64,000 nt of DNA from the NCBI GenBank assembly GCA_030268105.1, contig BSDZ01000024.1:186001-250000 (forward strand), in the 5' to 3' direction. The notes below the pieces were generated by a model. That model worked only from the letters and a program-made list of their open reading frames with translations, did no database searches and was not told the DNA's origin. This stretch comes from Volvox africanus (Eukaryota > Chlorophyta > Chlorophyceae > Chlamydomonadales > Volvocaceae). The position numbers and the translations under genes are program-made. Of the stretch, positions 61,598-64,000 are shown in pieces; within the stretch, counting starts at the first letter, position 1; each line of letters begins with the position of its first letter.

Positions 61598-62711
61598 CAA
61601 AGATGACATGACTGACGTCGGTCCCCAACTGGGCTTCCACACTATCAAGGGAAACCTCGGATGCGCTGACGCTTCCACAGGTTGGTTTTACAGCAATGTT
61701 GTAGTACGCGCATAATTGCTTACTTCCTATCCACCGCCAGGAAGCCCTTACGACGTGGACACATAGGTCCTCTGCGGAAGCTGTGGCTTGTAGCGGCGAG
61801 ATGGCGAGATTCATGCATAATTCTATCCATCCTCCTGACATGTTATTGCAGGAGGCGCTGGCTGCAGGCTGCGGATCGGGGAAAGCTTGTGGACTTGCGG
61901 TTTAAGCCTCTTGTGTAAGGCACGTACGAATGGTACAGCGTTATGTGAATGTTAGGCCGGTAGAAGCAGGTGAGGAGCTGTTAGGCGGATCTGAATGGAT
62001 TGAGGAATTTTTCGCGCCCAAAGACGCACATGGGCAAGAAGACCCATGCTGCAATAGCGAATGCTGCAGGTGCGGAAGGGACTGCTATCCTGTACGCCGA
62101 CGCTTCCGGCACCGCACATATTAGTGTAATGTCGATGTGTGCGTTTCCTTTATTTGCTGAAAGGTCTTTTGGAGATCCATTTTGGGATTATGGTGTCGGC
62201 ATATGCAGTTTCAATTTCCTGGAGTCTTGATATGCACTGGTATGCATGGGGTGCCGTCATGGGGTTGTGGTTGTGTGTCTAGCTTTACGTTTTCCAGCTC
62301 GTGTGATATCGTTTACTGCTGCAAATACAAGTTCAATAATTTGTGCTTGGTTGAGGCGGGAAATGTCTTGCTGGAGATTTACAGATGACAGATATAGATT
62401 TTGTTTGTAAAATGCTAAAGGCGAAGTATGTAAAGCTCCGACGATTGAGACCTGAGCCGACTGTGACATTTACTAACGGACGACCGGTCAGCATCAAGTA
62501 CGAAATAGACACTTTAACCGAGTAAAGGTTTTCCCTAAATATATCCGTTTCAATATCTTTCTACTTGCTTGTTACATTGCAGCTTCTTACGTTGCAAAGA
62601 AGATGCATGGCTTGGTCGGGAACAACATTTTCAAGTGATAACTTCCATCTCCAGGCTTGAAAGGGCAATTTTAGTTAATTGAGAGTTTGTGAACTACTTT
62701 AATCATATAAC
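61598..62711. other. Intergenic region MoaE-SufE with one possible small ORF
   Basis: TGTAA at 61913-61917 is a candidate MoaE poly(A) signal. A 64-codon ATG frame at 61930-62124 is listed separately. The rest shows nothing. Confidence 0.45.
61930..62124 (+). CDS. Possible small Cys-rich protein, doubtful
   Basis: ATG-initiated 64-residue frame. The first half is soluble-looking (VNVRPVEAGEELLGGSEWIE) and the second half is rich in Cys and Arg (CCNSECCRCGRDC). No homologue is recognised. It has no supported upstream exon and may be chance, or the end of an unseen spliced gene. Confidence 0.2.
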   Translation: MVQRYVNVRPVEAGEELLGGSEWIEEFFAPKDAHGQEDPCCNSECCRCGRDCYPVRRRFRHRTY

Positions 62712-64000
62712 ATGTTTTTACGTCCTGGCGGCTTAGCACGCCAGGCGGCGACCACCGATTGCACACATGACAGTGCAGCTGTGCCCAGAACGTGCGGTGG
62801 GATTCCTCGTATTGCCTCTCAATGGCATCCGGCCGCACCAGCATTGCACAGAAGCCGAAAGGTAAGGAAATCAATTGTTGCTGCAATCACCGCCGCTTGT
62901 AGCCGCTGCTGTACTCGGACATCCCGAATTTTTTCCATTTCATCCTTAACAGGTGAGGGCTCAGTTACGCTTAGCACCTGCGGCAGCAGCCCTGGCCGAA
63001 CTGCACGGCTGCGCCAGCGAGCAAACTGAGGGGATTCCTAAGACCCTTGAGGCGTTACTTGCGCGGCTCACGGTCCCAGACAATTCCAAAGAGCGCATGC
63101 GGTGGGTGCGGGTCCTACAACGCGGCCGCGCGCACATGGGACGGTTCCTGGTTGTGGACCCACTTCAATCTTACCTGCTCCTGGGCCGCAATTTCGGGGC
63201 AAATCCATGGCTATTAAGACTTCGCCCTTACACCTGGATTCCTTTCCCATATGTGGGATTAGTATGCTCTCACATCTGCGATTTTTCGGTCCGTTCAAAG
63301 GTGGTGTGGGCATGTGGGGTGTTGATGGGGGCAGCCGTAACGTTATATGCCACGCGTGCGCCGTGTGCTGTGCTCCCACAGACGACTCGTGGAGCTTGGT
63401 GTGGTGCTGGAGCCCTTGCCGGCTGACCAGCAAACGACGGTGAACAGGGTCATGGGCTGCACGGCACAGGTGTGGCTAACGGCACGGCTGGACGCGGCGA
63501 CTGGGCATCTGCAGTTCCAAGGTGCGATGGCAGTTACAACACGGGTGCCGAGATGTCATCGAGGTGCAGGGGCACCAAGAATGATTTTGAGGGACTGCGA
63601 CTTGCCAGGGCAAACGAACAGGCTGCAGCTTGGAAGAAAGGAGATGACTGGGGACATCCTTTACATCAGCACGAGTGCTGCCCCTCATATAAAGAATGGG
63701 AGTTGCAAGATGGGCTGCATGCTAGGATGCTACGATCGTCGGCTTGGGGTTCTTTGGCCGGTCCACATGCACAGTGCCGATATGGTTCATGGCTTAGGTC
63801 ACGGGGCTGATAAGCTGGAACAGTGGCAGTCGACCGGCTAACCCGGTTTCGCCATCGCCACCGCCGTGTTGCGCAGTAACGCTGACGCCCTTACCTGTCT
63901 TGTGGCCATATCGGTGTCCATGTCTCAACAGGCTGGAGCGATAGCGGGATAAGCCGGGGTCTGGTGGCTCTAGTGGTGTCTGGACTGAGCGGCTGCACGG
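62712..64000 (+). CDS. sufE: SufE-type sulfur acceptor, truncated by window end
   Basis: Four exons visible: 62712-62861, 62953-63101, 63382-63521, 63932 to beyond 64000. All junctions keep phase. The first exon and start of the second are Ala/Arg/Pro-rich (MFLRPGGLARQAATT), like an organelle transit peptide. The SufE domain follows: IPKTLEALLARLTVPDNSKE, LEPLPADQQTTVNRVMGCTA with the persulfide-accepting Cys in MGC, QVWLTARLDAATGHLQFQ, and GWSDSGISRGLVALVVSGLS. SufE takes sulfur from a cysteine desulfurase (plastid NFS2/SufS) for Fe-S cluster assembly; plastid or mitochondrial location is inferred. Plant SufE1 proteins often end in a BolA domain, which would lie outside the window. The sequence breaks off in mid-exon. 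Confidence 0.92.

Noticed and set aside
1..64000. CRISPR array, prophage, bacterial operon or defence island
   Set aside because: All recognised genes are spliced eukaryotic genes; no regular short repeats with spacers, integrase or prokaryotic gene packing are present.

Overview
The window reads as nuclear DNA of an intron-rich, photosynthetic and probably ciliated eukaryote. A chlorophycean (volvocine-type) green alga is the best guess. The basis is split genes with short exons, GT-AG borders and pyrimidine-tract CAG/AAG acceptors; scattered TGTAA motifs 3' of several genes (the green-algal poly(A) signal); a mitochondrial bL19, SufE and MoaE; and two genes that look ciliary. The organism is inferred. 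I saw no prokaryotic operon, CRISPR array, rRNA or convincing tRNA gene. Exons were assembled by eye from homology, splice borders and reading phase; for the well-supported genes every exon junction keeps phase.

Layout, left to right: (1) 105-2875 (+), the 3' part of a gene for a protein with four G-[VT]-Y-[DN]-P motifs. (2) 4193-5030 (-), a small PH-like membrane protein. (3) 5940-12522 (+), a 13-exon PhoD-type metallophosphatase with an N-terminal membrane anchor. (4) 13801-17104 (+), a bZIP factor with a GC-AG intron inside its DNA-binding region. (5) 19919-22550 (+), cyclin L with an RS tail. (6) 24494-29581 (-), a 14-exon zinc-dependent alcohol/formaldehyde dehydrogenase. (7) 31156-34548 (-), a FAM194/ERICH6-type domain joined to a degenerate thioredoxin fold. 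(8) 35971-36981 (-), mitochondrial ribosomal protein bL19. (9) 37428-46367 (+), a 2442-residue PWWP-AWS-SET-postSET-Tudor histone methyltransferase. (10) 48369-56880 (+), the Fe-S DNA helicase CHL1/DDX11. (11) 58864-60075 (+), an unrecognised acidic 155-residue protein. (12) 60946-61597 (+), MoaE. (13) 62712 to the window end (+), SufE, cut by the edge.

The genes are a normal housekeeping mix: chromatin and cohesion (SET, CHL1), splicing-coupled transcription (cyclin L), transcription control (bZIP), phosphate release (PhoD), organelle translation (bL19), and sulfur/cofactor metabolism (MoaE, SufE). bL19 and the SET gene are head to head, as are the PH-like gene and PhoD. No cluster acts as one pathway.

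Non-coding points of interest are a diverged inverted repeat near 34.66-35.25 kb whose arms encode similar peptides, a perfect 79-bp duplication in a PhoD intron, a diverged ~90-bp duplication after cyclin L, and a G-rich minisatellite. The least explained proteins are the YNP-repeat protein, the FAM194-thioredoxin fusion and the 155-residue protein.
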